Assembly (NCBI RefSeq): GCF_000241525.1
Contig: NZ_AHIL01000020.1
Coordinates: 1-64,000 of the forward strand
DNA length: 64,000 bases
From: Comamonas testosteroni ATCC 11996
GTDB taxonomy: Bacteria; Pseudomonadota; Gammaproteobacteria; Burkholderiales; Burkholderiaceae_C
Direction of reading: 5' to 3'
Position numbers and translations under genes: made by a program. Under the pieces are notes generated by a model. It was not told the origin of the DNA. It saw only the letters and a program-made list of their open reading frames with translations, and searched no databases. Below are positions 38,393-47,703 of this stretch, piece after piece; the first letter of the stretch is position 1; every line of letters starts with the position of its first letter.

Positions 38393-39688
38393 ATGAAATC
38401 CAACCGCCTGACCATCATGGTTCTGCTGGCCATGGTTCTGGGTGTGGTTGTGGGCTATCTAGTCCACGCCAACGCCGCGACACCGGAGACAGCCAAAGAC
38501 ATTGCCGGCTATTTCGGCATTCTCACCGACGTATTTCTGCGCATGATCAAGATGATCATCGCGCCTCTGGTGTTTGCCACGCTGGTGGCGGGGCTGGCCA
38601 ATATGGGCGATGCCGGCTCTGTAGGCCGCGTGGGTGGTCGTGCGCTGGGCTGGTTTATCGCGGCATCGTTCTGCTCTCTGTTTCTGGGCCTGGTTTTTGC
38701 CAATGTGCTGCAGCCCGGTCACGGCCTGACGGTGGAGCTTCCCACGAATGCCGAGAGCCTGGGTCTGAAGACCGGAGCGCTGAATTTCAAGGATTTCATC
38801 ACCCATGTCTTCCCCAAGAACATCTTCGAGGCCATGGCCACCAATGAGGTGTTGCAGATCCTTGTGTTCGCGCTGTTCTTCGGTATCGCTCTGGGCTACC
38901 TGAACCACCAGAAAAAGCACATGCTGGTCGATCTGATGGAAGAGACCTCGCATGTCATGCTGCGCGTGACCGAGTACGTGATGCGCTTTGCGCCCGTGGG
39001 CGTGTTCGGCTCTGTGGCCGGCACCATTGCCACTCACGGACTGGGCATGCTGCTGGTGTTCGGCAAATTCCTGCTGGGCTTCTATATTGCACTGGCCGCG
39101 CTGTGGGTGCTGCTCATCGGTGCCGGCTATCTGGTGCTGGGCAAGGATGTCTTCCGTCTGCTGTCGCTGATTCGCGGCCCGGTGCTGGTGGGCTTTTTCA
39201 CGGCCAGCAGCGAATCCACGCTGCCCAAGCTCATGGAGCAGCTGGAAAAATTCGGGATCAAGCCGCGTATCACGGGCTTTGTGCTGCCGCTGGGTTACTC
39301 GTTCAACCTCGATGGCTCCATGATCTACACCACTTTCCTGGCCATCTTCATCTCTCAGGCCTACGGCATCGAGATGACACTGACTGCTCAGCTGACCATG
39401 CTGCTGGTGCTGATGATCTCCAGCAAGGGCATTGCCGGCGTGCCTCGTGCCTCGCTGGTGGTGGTGGCCGCCGTGCTGCCCATGTTCGGTTTGCCGGAAG
39501 CGGGCATCCTGCTGATTCTGGGCATCGACCACTTCCTGGACATGGGCCGTACATTGACCAATGTGCTGGGTAATGCCATTGCCACGGCCGTGGTTGCCAA
39601 ATGGGAAGGCAGCGAAGAGCAGGAGTCGTGCGCAGATCTGGCTGCCGAGCCTGAGATGCTGCCCGAGCCCATTCGCGTTCGAGCCTGA
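38393..39688 (+). CDS. Dicarboxylate/amino acid:cation symporter (DctA/GltP family)
   Basis: A 431-residue inner-membrane carrier of the DAACS family, importing C4-dicarboxylates or glutamate/aspartate with protons or sodium. Typical motifs: IAPLVFATLVAGLANMGD, the re-entrant-loop serine region GFFTASSESTLPKLMEQL, and GYSFNLDGSMIYTTFLAIFI. About eight helices. The ATG at 38393 gives MKSNRLTIMVLLAM; the earlier frame is not homologous. A sigma54 promoter precedes it and dctB-dctD follow, which argues for dicarboxylates. Confidence 0.93.
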   Translation: MKSNRLTIMVLLAMVLGVVVGYLVHANAATPETAKDIAGYFGILTDVFLRMIKMIIAPLVFATLVAGLANMGDAGSVGRVGGRALGWFIAASFCSLFLGLVFANVLQPGHGLTVELPTNAESLGLKTGALNFKDFITHVFPKNIFEAMATNEVLQILVFALFFGIALGYLNHQKKHMLVDLMEETSHVMLRVTEYVMRFAPVGVFGSVAGTIATHGLGMLLVFGKFLLGFYIALAALWVLLIGAGYLVLGKDVFRLLSLIRGPVLVGFFTASSESTLPKLMEQLEKFGIKPRITGFVLPLGYSFNLDGSMIYTTFLAIFISQAYGIEMTLTAQLTMLLVLMISSKGIAGVPRASLVVVAAVLPMFGLPEAGILLILGIDHFLDMGRTLTNVLGNAIATAVVAKWEGSEEQESCADLAAEPEMLPEPIRVRA

Positions 39689-39738
39689 TTTTCCCGTTGC
39701 CCGGATTCCTGTCCCCTGCGGTGCCGGGCGCTGCTACC

Positions 39739-41613
39739 ATGGTTCGCACCATGTTAGCTTTCCTGCCCCCGCGCCTGCGTGCTGTTTTGCTGATCCTGCT
39801 CTGGCTGGCTGCAAGCAGCCTGGGCGGCTGGCTGGGCTATCAGGGCTTCGTCAGGATCGGTCTTGAGACCGTGGTGGCTGCCGGCAACAACCGCCTCGAT
39901 CTCTATGCCGCCAGCCTGCGGCGCGAGATCGAAAAATTTGCCTTTCTGCCCGATGTCGTGGCCTTGCAGCCCGAGATCCTGTCGCTGCTGCAATCGCCGG
40001 GCGACGAAAGACTGCAGTCTCGCGCCAATCTCTATCTGGAGGAGCTGAGCCGTCGTGCGGGCACCCTCAGCGTCTACATGCTCGATCACGACGGGCATGT
40101 GCTGGCCGCCAGCAATTGGCGCCGCGCCGACAGCTTTGTGGGCGAGAGTCTCGGTTTCAGGCCCTATGTCCAGCAGGCATTGCGAGAAGGGCGCGGGCGC
40201 TACTTCGGCGTGGGCACCACGCGCGGCGAGCCCGGCTATTACCTGACCACTACCTTGGGGCAGGGCGAGACGCATGGCGTGGTGGTGGTCAAGGTCGGGC
40301 TGGCGCAGCTCGAACAATCCTGGGCCAGTGCGGAGTCTCCGGTACTGGTCAGCGATGAAAATACAGTGGTCATTCTCAGCAACATGCCTGCCTGGCGCTT
40401 TGCCACCTTGCTGCCGCTGGATGAGGCAAGACGTGCCGAGCTGGAAGCCTCGCAGAAATACAACCGTCTGAACCTGCGGCCTCTGGGCTGGCGTGGTATG
40501 AGCAGCGTCACGGGCGTCAGGCAGGTGAGTATTCCCGATGTCAAGGACGCTGCGGCAGACCAGAGCGCTGGCCGCTTTCTGGCCCAGTCCAGACCTATGG
40601 CCGGCACGCCCTGGCAGATTACCGTGCTTTCCCCCTTGAGCGTTGCATTGCAGTTGGCGGCCAGTCGCGCCTGGGTGACGGGGGCGTTGATTGCGTTGAT
40701 GCTTTTGCTGGGAGCTTTGCTGTATCAGCGGCGCAGACATGTGCGTGAACAACTGGCCGCCCAGCAAGCGCTGAAACAGGCCAACGAGGTGCTGGAAAAC
40801 AAGGTGCAGCAGCGCACGGCCGATCTGCAGAGTGCCAACGTGGCGCTGCAGCAGGAGGTGATGGAGCGCATGCAGGCCGAGACCACGCTGCGCGCGGCGC
40901 AGGACGAGTTGGTGCAGGCAGGCAAGCTGGCCGTCATCGGTCAGCTCTCCACGGAAGTGGCCCATGAACTGAATCAGCCCCTGGCGGCCTTGCGGGCGCT
41001 GGCCGGCAACAGTCAGCGCTTTCTGGAACGCGGTCAGAGCGAGATGGTGCAAAGCAATTTGCAGCGCATGGCTGAGCTGACCGAGCGTATGGGGCGTATT
41101 ACCGGGCAGTTGCGCAACTTTGCCCGCAAGTCCGCCGGCCAGCCCGAGCCGGTTGAACTGGCCAAGGTGGTCGATGGCGCTCTGTCCCTCATGGAGCCGC
41201 GCATTGCCCAAAGCGGCGTCATGATCGTGCGACAGCCCTCGGATCTCGAGCTGAGGGCCTGGTGCGATGCCAATCGCGTACAGCAGGTGTTGATCAATCT
41301 GTTGAGCAATGCGCTGGACGCCGTGCAGGGCGGCAATACGCGGTGCGTGGAAATTGCCTGCAACCGCTGCGGTGCCTGGGCGCAGATCACGGTGCGCGAT
41401 CATGGTCCCGGACTCAGCGATCAGGCTCAAGCGCGACTGTTCGAGCCTTTTTTCACGACCAAGCCCGAGGGGCTGGGTTTGGGCCTGGGCCTGCCGCTGT
41501 CGGCCGAGATCGCCCAGGCTGCAGGCGGCAGCCTGACGGGCGGCAACCATCCGGAAGGCGGGGCCATCTTCACGCTGAGCCTGCCCTTGGTGGATACTCG
41601 GCCGCTGTCCTGA
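39739..41613 (+). CDS. dctB: C4-dicarboxylate sensor histidine kinase
   Basis: A 624-residue membrane kinase. One helix near residue 10-30 and a second near 310-330 enclose a periplasmic dCache sensor domain. A coiled-coil linker (QQALKQANEVLENKVQQRTADLQ) leads to the HisKA box STEVAHELNQPLAALRAL with the phospho-His, then the ATPase boxes INLLSNALDAV and FEPFFTTKPEGLGLGLGL. It phosphorylates the response regulator encoded 13 bases downstream. ATG 39739 or 39751 may be the true start; no clear ribosome site distinguishes them. Confidence 0.94.
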   Translation: MVRTMLAFLPPRLRAVLLILLWLAASSLGGWLGYQGFVRIGLETVVAAGNNRLDLYAASLRREIEKFAFLPDVVALQPEILSLLQSPGDERLQSRANLYLEELSRRAGTLSVYMLDHDGHVLAASNWRRADSFVGESLGFRPYVQQALREGRGRYFGVGTTRGEPGYYLTTTLGQGETHGVVVVKVGLAQLEQSWASAESPVLVSDENTVVILSNMPAWRFATLLPLDEARRAELEASQKYNRLNLRPLGWRGMSSVTGVRQVSIPDVKDAAADQSAGRFLAQSRPMAGTPWQITVLSPLSVALQLAASRAWVTGALIALMLLLGALLYQRRRHVREQLAAQQALKQANEVLENKVQQRTADLQSANVALQQEVMERMQAETTLRAAQDELVQAGKLAVIGQLSTEVAHELNQPLAALRALAGNSQRFLERGQSEMVQSNLQRMAELTERMGRITGQLRNFARKSAGQPEPVELAKVVDGALSLMEPRIAQSGVMIVRQPSDLELRAWCDANRVQQVLINLLSNALDAVQGGNTRCVEIACNRCGAWAQITVRDHGPGLSDQAQARLFEPFFTTKPEGLGLGLGLPLSAEIAQAAGGSLTGGNHPEGGAIFTLSLPLVDTRPLS

Positions 41614-41626
41614 TTGCCTGCAGCCC

Positions 41627-42949
41627 ATGAACCCTTCCCTCAAAGTCCTGATCGTTGAAGACGATGCCGATGTCGCCATGGCCTGCGAGCAGACCATGCG
41701 CCTGGAGGGTCTGGACTGCATCTGCGTGAGCAGTGCCGAGCAGGCGCAAAAGCACCTGTCTCCGGATTTTGCCGGCATCGTGGTCAGCGACATCCGCTTG
41801 CCGCAGATGAGCGGCCTTGGGCTGCTGGCCGCCGTGCGCGTGCTGGACGCCGAGCTGCCCGTGATTCTCATCACCGGACATGGCGATATCTCCATGGCCG
41901 TGCAAGCCATGAAGGATGGCGCTGCCGATTTTCTGGAAAAGCCGTTTGCGCCCGAACGCCTTGTGGAAGCCGTGCGCCGTGCGCTGGAGCGCCGTCGCCT
42001 GGTGCTGGAGGTGCGCAGCCTGCGCCAGCAGCTGCAAAGCCGGGATGTGCTGCAGCACCAGTTGCTGGGGCGCTCGCTGCCCATGCAGCAGTTGCGCAGC
42101 ACATTGCAAAGCTTGGCGGCCAGCGAGGCCGATGTGCTGATCTGGGGGGAAACGGGCACCGGCAAGGAAAGAGTCGCGCGCAGCCTGCATGAATCCAGCC
42201 GGCGCAAGAGCGGCAATTTTGTCGCCATCAATTGCGGCGGCCTGCCGGAGACGCTGTTTGACAGCGAAATGTTCGGCAGCGAGGCCGGGGCCTTTACCGG
42301 CGCGGGCAAAAAGCGCATCGGCAAGATCGAACATGCCAGCGGCGGCACCTTGTTTCTCGACGAGATCGAAAGCATGCCCCTGGCCATGCAGGCCAAGCTG
42401 CTGCGCGTGCTGCAGGAAAGAGTGCTGGAGCGTCTGGGCTCGAACACGCTCATTGCCGTCGACTGCCGTGTGATTGCTGCGACCAAGGTCGATTTGCTGG
42501 AACTCAGCCGCCAGGGCCTGTTTCGCGCCGATCTTTACTACCGTCTCAATGTGGTGACCGTGAACCTGCCCCCGCTGCGCGAGCGCCGCGAGGATGTTGC
42601 GCTGCTGTTCGAGCATTTCGCGTTGCAGGCCGCCGCCCGCCACCAGCGGCCCGTGGCCGAGCTGACGCCGCAGCGTCTGCAGGCGCTGCTTGCCCACGAC
42701 TGGCCAGGCAATGTGCGCGAGCTGCGCAACACGGCCGAGCGCATCACGCTGGGGCTGGATGCCGGCCTGTCCCCGTCCGGTACGGCGCCCGAGGCTGCGG
42801 CTTCGCTGGCGGCGACCATGGAGTCCATAGAACGCTCCCTGATTTCCGAAGCCTTGCGCAACAACGAAGGCAGCCTGACGCGCACGGCGCAGGCGCTGCA
42901 CACCCCGAAGACCACACTGCACGACAAGATTCGCAAGTACGGGCTGTGA
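41627..42949 (+). CDS. dctD: C4-dicarboxylate response regulator, sigma54 activator
   Basis: A 440-residue NtrC-family regulator. The receiver (1-120) has the acidic pocket VEDDAD and phospho-acceptor Asp55 in VVSDIRLPQMSG. The AAA+ domain has Walker A GETGTGKERVARSLHE, an intact GAFTGA loop (GAFTGAGKKRIGK) and Walker B GGTLFLDEIES. The C-terminal Fis-type helix-turn-helix is AQALHTPKTTLHDKIRKYGL. Together with dctB and the sigma54 promoter it forms a complete circuit. Confidence 0.95.
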   Translation: MNPSLKVLIVEDDADVAMACEQTMRLEGLDCICVSSAEQAQKHLSPDFAGIVVSDIRLPQMSGLGLLAAVRVLDAELPVILITGHGDISMAVQAMKDGAADFLEKPFAPERLVEAVRRALERRRLVLEVRSLRQQLQSRDVLQHQLLGRSLPMQQLRSTLQSLAASEADVLIWGETGTGKERVARSLHESSRRKSGNFVAINCGGLPETLFDSEMFGSEAGAFTGAGKKRIGKIEHASGGTLFLDEIESMPLAMQAKLLRVLQERVLERLGSNTLIAVDCRVIAATKVDLLELSRQGLFRADLYYRLNVVTVNLPPLRERREDVALLFEHFALQAAARHQRPVAELTPQRLQALLAHDWPGNVRELRNTAERITLGLDAGLSPSGTAPEAAASLAATMESIERSLISEALRNNEGSLTRTAQALHTPKTTLHDKIRKYGL

Positions 42950-42990
42950 CCAGGCTGTGACCAGGCTGTAGCCGGGCTGTGGCCGAGCCA
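42940..42990 (+). repeat. Short imperfect tandem repeat after dctD
   Basis: GGCTGTGACCA-like units follow one another about four times from the dctD stop (GGGCTGTGACCAGGCTGTGA and so on). The end of dctD and the repeat share the unit, which suggests slippage at the gene end. Confidence 0.6.
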
Positions 42991-43064
42991 TGACGCGGCT
43001 GAGCAGGCTCGCTGTTGCGGGGCTTGCGCTGCGGAGTGAAACCCGCGTCCCGCTACACTGAGGC

Positions 43065-44177
43065 ATGCGTGAATTGAAGGTCATGGTCGTCGGTGCTTAC
43101 GGCTTCTTCGGCAGTCGGCTGGTTGCCAGGCTGGCCAGGCAAAGCGGTTTGCACATCGTGGTGGCAGGGCGCTCGGCCTCTGCGGCGCAGGCGCTGGTTG
43201 AAAGTCTGGCCCCGGGCGCTTGCTCAAGCCTGAGCCACGCGGTGGTGGACGTGATGGCGCCGGGTCTGGAGGACAGGCTCAAGGCGCTGGAGGTGGATGC
43301 ACTCATTCACACTTCGGGCCCGTTTCAGGGGCAGGACTACCGCGTGGCGCTAGCCTGCGCCCAGGCCGGCGTCCACTATGTGGATCTGGCCGATGGGCGT
43401 GACTTTGTCTGCGGCATCGATGTGCTCGATCCGCAGGCCAAAGCTGCGGGCGTGCTGCTGCTCAGCGGTGCCAGCTCGGTGCCAGCGCTGTCCTCGGCGG
43501 TCGTGGATGCGCTGGCTTCGGGCATGGCTCGCGTCAGCGATATCGACATAGGCATCAGCCCGGGCAATCGTACGGATAGAGGCCTGTCCACCGTCGCAGC
43601 CATCCTCAGCTATTGCGGCAAGCCGCTGCCTGGCTTGGGGCAGCAAGCCTTGATTGGCTGGCTGCGCAGCTATGGACACGACTATCCGGCTCCTGTTGGG
43701 CGGCGGCTGCTGTCGGCCTGCGATATCCCGGATCTTGCGCTGCTACCGCCTCGCTATGCAGGAAATCCGTCCATCAGATTCGGTGCCGGGCTTGAGCTGT
43801 CGTTCTTGCAGCGCGGGATGAATGCCATGGCCTGGCTGGCCCACAGAGGGCTGGTGCAGGACTGGTCTGTACATGCCCGCCGACTCAAACGCATGGCGGA
43901 CTGGTTCAAGAACTGGGGCAGCGATGCAGGGGCCATGCATGTCACGGTCGGTGGCCTGGATGCAAAGGGGCAAGCCTGCCAGCGCGGCTGGGTGCTTATG
44001 GCGGGCTCGGGCGACGGGCCTTATGTTCCCACGCTAGCCGCCTGTGCGCTGGTACGCAAGCTGGCTGCGGGTGCACCGCTGGAGCCTGGCGCCAGGCCTT
44101 GCATGGGGCTGCTGACGCTGCAGGACTTTGTGGCCGAAGCGCAGGGACTGGATATTCAGATCAGGGAGATTGCTTGA
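43065..44177 (+). CDS. Saccharopine-dehydrogenase-like NAD(P)-binding protein
   Basis: A 370-residue Rossmann-fold protein. The nucleotide motif VMVVGAYGFFGSRLVARLA is followed by IVVAGRSASAAQ and IHTSGPFQGQDYRVALACAQAGVHYVDL, the hallmark of the saccharopine-dehydrogenase-like family. The true substrate is unknown. Its stop overlaps the next start (TGATG), and the next two genes are likewise coupled, so the three act together. Confidence 0.88.
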   Translation: MRELKVMVVGAYGFFGSRLVARLARQSGLHIVVAGRSASAAQALVESLAPGACSSLSHAVVDVMAPGLEDRLKALEVDALIHTSGPFQGQDYRVALACAQAGVHYVDLADGRDFVCGIDVLDPQAKAAGVLLLSGASSVPALSSAVVDALASGMARVSDIDIGISPGNRTDRGLSTVAAILSYCGKPLPGLGQQALIGWLRSYGHDYPAPVGRRLLSACDIPDLALLPPRYAGNPSIRFGAGLELSFLQRGMNAMAWLAHRGLVQDWSVHARRLKRMADWFKNWGSDAGAMHVTVGGLDAKGQACQRGWVLMAGSGDGPYVPTLAACALVRKLAAGAPLEPGARPCMGLLTLQDFVAEAQGLDIQIREIA

Positions 44178-44722
44178 TGATGCCAAGCGCTTCGTTGTTT
44201 CAGCAGGCGATGGGCGATGAGTTCAGCAAGCTCGATGCCGCCCTGCAGCGCTTTCATGGCCTGCAGGGCGAGCATGAGCTTGAGGGCCGGGTGCAGACCG
44301 GCGCTCCCCGGACTCTGGCGGCCAAGCTGCTGGCGCTGGCTCTGGGCACGCCACGCACTGCCAGCGAGGGGGCGATTCATTTCGAACTGCAGGCCAGTCC
44401 CAAGGCGGAAACCTGGGTTCGCATCTTCCCCTCGCAGCTCATGCGCTCAACCATGCAGTTGCACAATGGCCATCTGATCGAGCGCCTTGGCCTGGCGCGA
44501 CTTTGCTTTGCCTTGCAGGCGGTGGATGGACGGCTTCTCATGCGACTGCAGCGTCTGTACTTTCTGGGCTTCCCGTGCCCGGGCTGGCTTGCACCGCGCA
44601 TCGTGGCCGAAGAAACCGGGGCAGGGGAGCATATGCAATTTCATGTCGAAGCGGCCGTCCCCCTGATTGGCGTGGTGGCCAGTTATCGTGGCTATCTGTT
44701 GCTGCCCGAGGAGCAAGCATGA
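44177..44722 (+). CDS. DUF4166-domain protein
   Basis: A 181-residue protein of the DUF4166 family (QAMGDEFSKLDAALQRFHG, then GEHELEGRVQTG; GFPCPGWLAPRIVAEET near the end). The family often follows saccharopine-dehydrogenase-like genes. Its start overlaps the previous stop, and its stop overlaps the next start (ATGA). Function unknown; a lipid- or carotenoid-like substrate is only a guess. Confidence 0.85.
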   Translation: MMPSASLFQQAMGDEFSKLDAALQRFHGLQGEHELEGRVQTGAPRTLAAKLLALALGTPRTASEGAIHFELQASPKAETWVRIFPSQLMRSTMQLHNGHLIERLGLARLCFALQAVDGRLLMRLQRLYFLGFPCPGWLAPRIVAEETGAGEHMQFHVEAAVPLIGVVASYRGYLLLPEEQA

Positions 44723-45108
44723 TTGTGGTCTTTGATGGGCAATGTCTGTTGTGCAATGGCTGGGTGCAGTTCTTGCTCAAGCACGACAAGCAGGGCATTT
44801 TTCAGTTCGCCGCCATACAGGGCGAAGTCGGCGGCAAGCTGTTGGCTGATGCAGGCTTGCGCATGGAAGGTCTGCAGACCTTGCTGCTGGTGGACGGCCA
44901 GCACTCCTGGCAGCACACGGATGCCATCTTGCGCGTGCTGCACGCACTGGGCTGGCCCTGGCGACTGACAGCGGTGATCAGGTTGATACCTGCTGCATTG
45001 CGCGATGCGCTCTACCGCATGATCGCCAGAAACCGCTATCACTGGTTTGGCAAAAGCGAGCAGTGCATGCTGCCGGATCCTGCTGTGGCTGCCCGCTTTC
45101 TGGACTGA
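44719..45108 (+). CDS. DCC-family thiol-disulfide oxidoreductase-like protein (DUF393)
   Basis: A 129-residue thioredoxin-fold-like protein. The hallmark is VVFDGQCLLCNGWVQFLLKHD, the DxxCxxC motif near the N-terminus; a later block WRLTAVIRLIPAALRDALYR is also typical. It is coupled to the DUF4166 gene by an ATGA overlap. The family is assigned as oxidoreductase from its cysteine motif; no biochemistry is implied here. Confidence 0.88.
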   Translation: MIVVFDGQCLLCNGWVQFLLKHDKQGIFQFAAIQGEVGGKLLADAGLRMEGLQTLLLVDGQHSWQHTDAILRVLHALGWPWRLTAVIRLIPAALRDALYRMIARNRYHWFGKSEQCMLPDPAVAARFLD

Positions 45109-45172
45109 ATTCCGAATGAAAAGCGGTATCGCTCAGCGAGCATGGGGATCAATGCGATTGGCAGATGCGCAA

Positions 45173-45745
45173 TCAGGCATGCTCTGGCGGCATGGGTGGA
45201 ATATTCAATAAGGCTTGGTACTTTTTCTGCAGCTCGCCAAAGCGTTGCAGCGTCGGCAGCACAGCCTGCATATTCAACGCCTTGTGCAGCAGCGGCAGTT
45301 GTTGCCTGCCGAGATTGCTCAATGACTGGCTTGCCTCGTGAAAGCAGGCTTCGCCTTTTTCATCCTCGTAGTACAACTGCTCCAGCTCAAGCCAGCCTGT
45401 GTAATAGCCGTAGTCAAAGAACTCCTGAAAGTTCTCGGCAATCACCCAGCTCAATTCGTTCACGCAGGGCAGTGTCATGACGATGGGGCAGGCGCTAGCG
45501 GGCAGGCGCTCATCGACCAGATAGCTGTAATGAACACTGTCGCAGCCCGTGGTCGCAAACGTCATCACATTGCGCGGCGTGCACCAATCGATGTAACCCG
45601 GTACGGGGGGGATCTCCAGCCGCAGGCCGCAGTCTCCAAAAACGGCTTCGGGCGACAGGCCGAACTGCGGGCCCATGGCCGCAGCTGCGTCATACAAAGT
45701 CTGCAGCGGCGCAGGAATCTGGAAGGGCGGAATTGCATTGCGCAT
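45173..45745 (-). CDS. Uncharacterised protein, SMI1/SUKH-like
   Basis: A 190-residue soluble protein. The segment TPRNVMTFATTGCDSVHYSYLVDE, followed by CPIVMTLPC, has the strand pattern of SMI1/KNR4 (SUKH) proteins, which often act as immunity proteins or in signalling, but the match is weak. No toxin gene is adjacent. It is divergent from rtcB and convergent with the DCC gene. Confidence 0.65.
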   Translation of the reverse strand: MRNAIPPFQIPAPLQTLYDAAAAMGPQFGLSPEAVFGDCGLRLEIPPVPGYIDWCTPRNVMTFATTGCDSVHYSYLVDERLPASACPIVMTLPCVNELSWVIAENFQEFFDYGYYTGWLELEQLYYEDEKGEACFHEASQSLSNLGRQQLPLLHKALNMQAVLPTLQRFGELQKKYQALLNIPPMPPEHA

Positions 45746-45895
45746 TGCAGCATATTAGCAACGCCGATTAGGCGGCCCGGCGCTTACTCATTAGAATCGG
45801 CTCCTTATCAGTCCTTCTTGATGCTGCTGCTCGAAGGTGCGTTGCATCTCCCAGATTCGGAGATGCGCTGTTGCGTACCTGTTTTTATCAGCATC

Positions 45896-47299
45896 ATGCC
45901 GCATTCTTCCGGGAAGCTTTCCCGACTGCAAAAAGCTCTGTCACGTCAGGGCATCCAGGTCTCGTACCGAGACAATATCTATCAAATCCATAACGAGCAG
46001 GCAGCGGCCACCATTTTGTTGCCCGACAGCCTGCCGCTGGAGCACAAGGCCGTTAGTCAACTGCTGGACTTCGCCTCGGTTGCCGACCCGCAAGGCCATG
46101 GCGCGGTCTGCAAGGCCTGTGCCACGCCGGACTTTCACCCCGGCAGCATTGCGCCTGTGGGGGCGGTGGTGGCCACGTCGCCAGACTTCGTGATTCCTGC
46201 GGCCATCGGCACGGACATCAATTGCGGCATACGCCTGCTGAGCACGGGCCTGACGCAGGCGCAGGCTGAGCTGCACAAAAGCACCATCGTGCGGCGGCTG
46301 ACCCGCGTCATCTTGCAGAACGGGCGCGATGTGCCCGTGCGCAGCGCAGGCTTCAAGGCGCTGTTTGATGAGGGTCCCCAGGCCTTTATTGAACAGTTGC
46401 CTGACGTGGGTCTATGGCAAGGCGTGAACCGCGACCGCCTGCAAGCCGAACTGGCCGAGTGCGTGGGCCTGCAAGGCTTTGCGGGCCAGAGTCGCTACGC
46501 GCCTGAAGCCCTTTTGCAGGCGCGCGAGCTGCTGCGCCCGCCGTCTGCCGCGGACCTGGGAAGCGGTAACCACTTTCTGGAGTTCTGCGTGGTCGAGGAA
46601 GTCTACGACCGCCATGCCGCCTATGCCGCGGGGCTCAGGAAGGGCGATGTCACGGTGATGATCCACACTGGCTCGCGCGATGTCGGCTTTTATGTCGGCC
46701 GCCGCTGGATGGAGCTGGCCAGGCAGCAATGGCCGCAAGGCATCAAGCACCCTCAGCATGGTCTGTATGGCCTGAGCGGTGCGCTGGCGCAGGACTATCT
46801 GCAAGCGATGGGCGTGGCTGCGCGCTATGCGTGGTTCAACCGCATGGCGCTGGCGGAGCTGGTGCGCAAAGAGCTGGCAGGCATTGCCGCGCCCGATGCA
46901 TCGCGCCTGATTGTGGATGTGCCCCATAACGTGGTGATGACCGAGGGCGAGTTCAACGTACACCGCAAGGGCTCCACTCCCGCGCATGAGGGCCAGTGGG
47001 CGCTGATTCCGGGCTCGATGGGCGATTACTCTTTCCTCGTCAAAGGTCTGGGCCATGAAGACTGGCTGCGCTCCTGCAGCCATGGCGCGGGCCGCCAGGT
47101 GCGTAGACAGGACACGCGGCGCATGAAGCAGCCGTTGGTCGAATCCGTCTGGCAGTGCATCACCTTGCGTGAAGAGCGACTGATCGAGGAAGCGCCCAGC
47201 GCCTACAAACCCGTAGGGCCGGTGCTGCAGGCGCAGGAAGAGGCGGGGCTGATTCGTGCGAGTGTGCGGTTGAAGCCCTGGTTGACTTTCAAGGCCTGA
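45896..47299 (+). CDS. rtcB: RtcB RNA-splicing ligase
   Basis: A 467-residue RtcB protein that joins 2',3'-cyclic-phosphate or 3'-phosphate ends to 5'-OH RNA ends with GTP and Mn2+. The metal and guanylation motifs are present: GTDINCGIRLL, GSGNHFLEF, HTGSRDVG, VDVPHNVV, RKGSTPAHEGQWALIPGSMG and the His nucleophile block CSHGAGRQ. The start MPHSSGKLSR is chosen; an ATG at 45821 would add 25 residues. There is no rtcA, rtcR or archease nearby, so its regulation differs from the E. coli operon. Confidence 0.94.
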   Translation: MPHSSGKLSRLQKALSRQGIQVSYRDNIYQIHNEQAAATILLPDSLPLEHKAVSQLLDFASVADPQGHGAVCKACATPDFHPGSIAPVGAVVATSPDFVIPAAIGTDINCGIRLLSTGLTQAQAELHKSTIVRRLTRVILQNGRDVPVRSAGFKALFDEGPQAFIEQLPDVGLWQGVNRDRLQAELAECVGLQGFAGQSRYAPEALLQARELLRPPSAADLGSGNHFLEFCVVEEVYDRHAAYAAGLRKGDVTVMIHTGSRDVGFYVGRRWMELARQQWPQGIKHPQHGLYGLSGALAQDYLQAMGVAARYAWFNRMALAELVRKELAGIAAPDASRLIVDVPHNVVMTEGEFNVHRKGSTPAHEGQWALIPGSMGDYSFLVKGLGHEDWLRSCSHGAGRQVRRQDTRRMKQPLVESVWQCITLREERLIEEAPSAYKPVGPVLQAQEEAGLIRASVRLKPWLTFKA

Positions 47300-47703
47300 A
47301 GTTGAAGCCGCTGCCAGCGCTTGATGGTCAAGTGCTGGCAGCAAGGCTGTTCGACGATTCGGGCGTTCGAGGAAGATGAAGCGCAATCGATACGTGGCAG
47401 GCAATCAGATCAATGCTTCAAGTCCGTCACGTCATAGACATGGCTGTCTCGATTTTCTGCAACTTCACATCTTGCGGCTGCATGGGTTGTGCCTGTATCG
47501 CATGCACAGCTCTGGTCGCACCCCGTAATGCCCGGTGCGCCGGCTTATGGTGCTGGAACAGTGCAGGTAAAAGTGCCGGTAGCGGTGCCGGTAACGAATT
47601 CGTTCATGAGCCCCAGCCATCGACCGTGTGAGATGCAGCAGTCATTTTTCGATCAATACTCGCTGCTGCAGGTCGCTCATACCTGTGGCCGCATCAACAA
47701 ACC
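47300..47703. other. Intergenic gap after rtcB
   Basis: About 400 bases. The left part holds a large hairpin (47310-47342). The rest has short frames, one Cys-rich of about 70 codons, that lack ribosome sites and family similarity. Otherwise nothing is seen. Confidence 0.45.
47310..47342. repeat. Large hairpin downstream of rtcB
   Basis: GCTGCCAGCGCTTGA (47310-47324) and TCAAGTGCTGGCAGC (47328-47342) form a 15-base stem with one non-Watson-Crick position and a three-base loop. No T-run follows, so it is more likely an mRNA-stabilising or repeat hairpin than a classic terminator. Confidence 0.65.
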
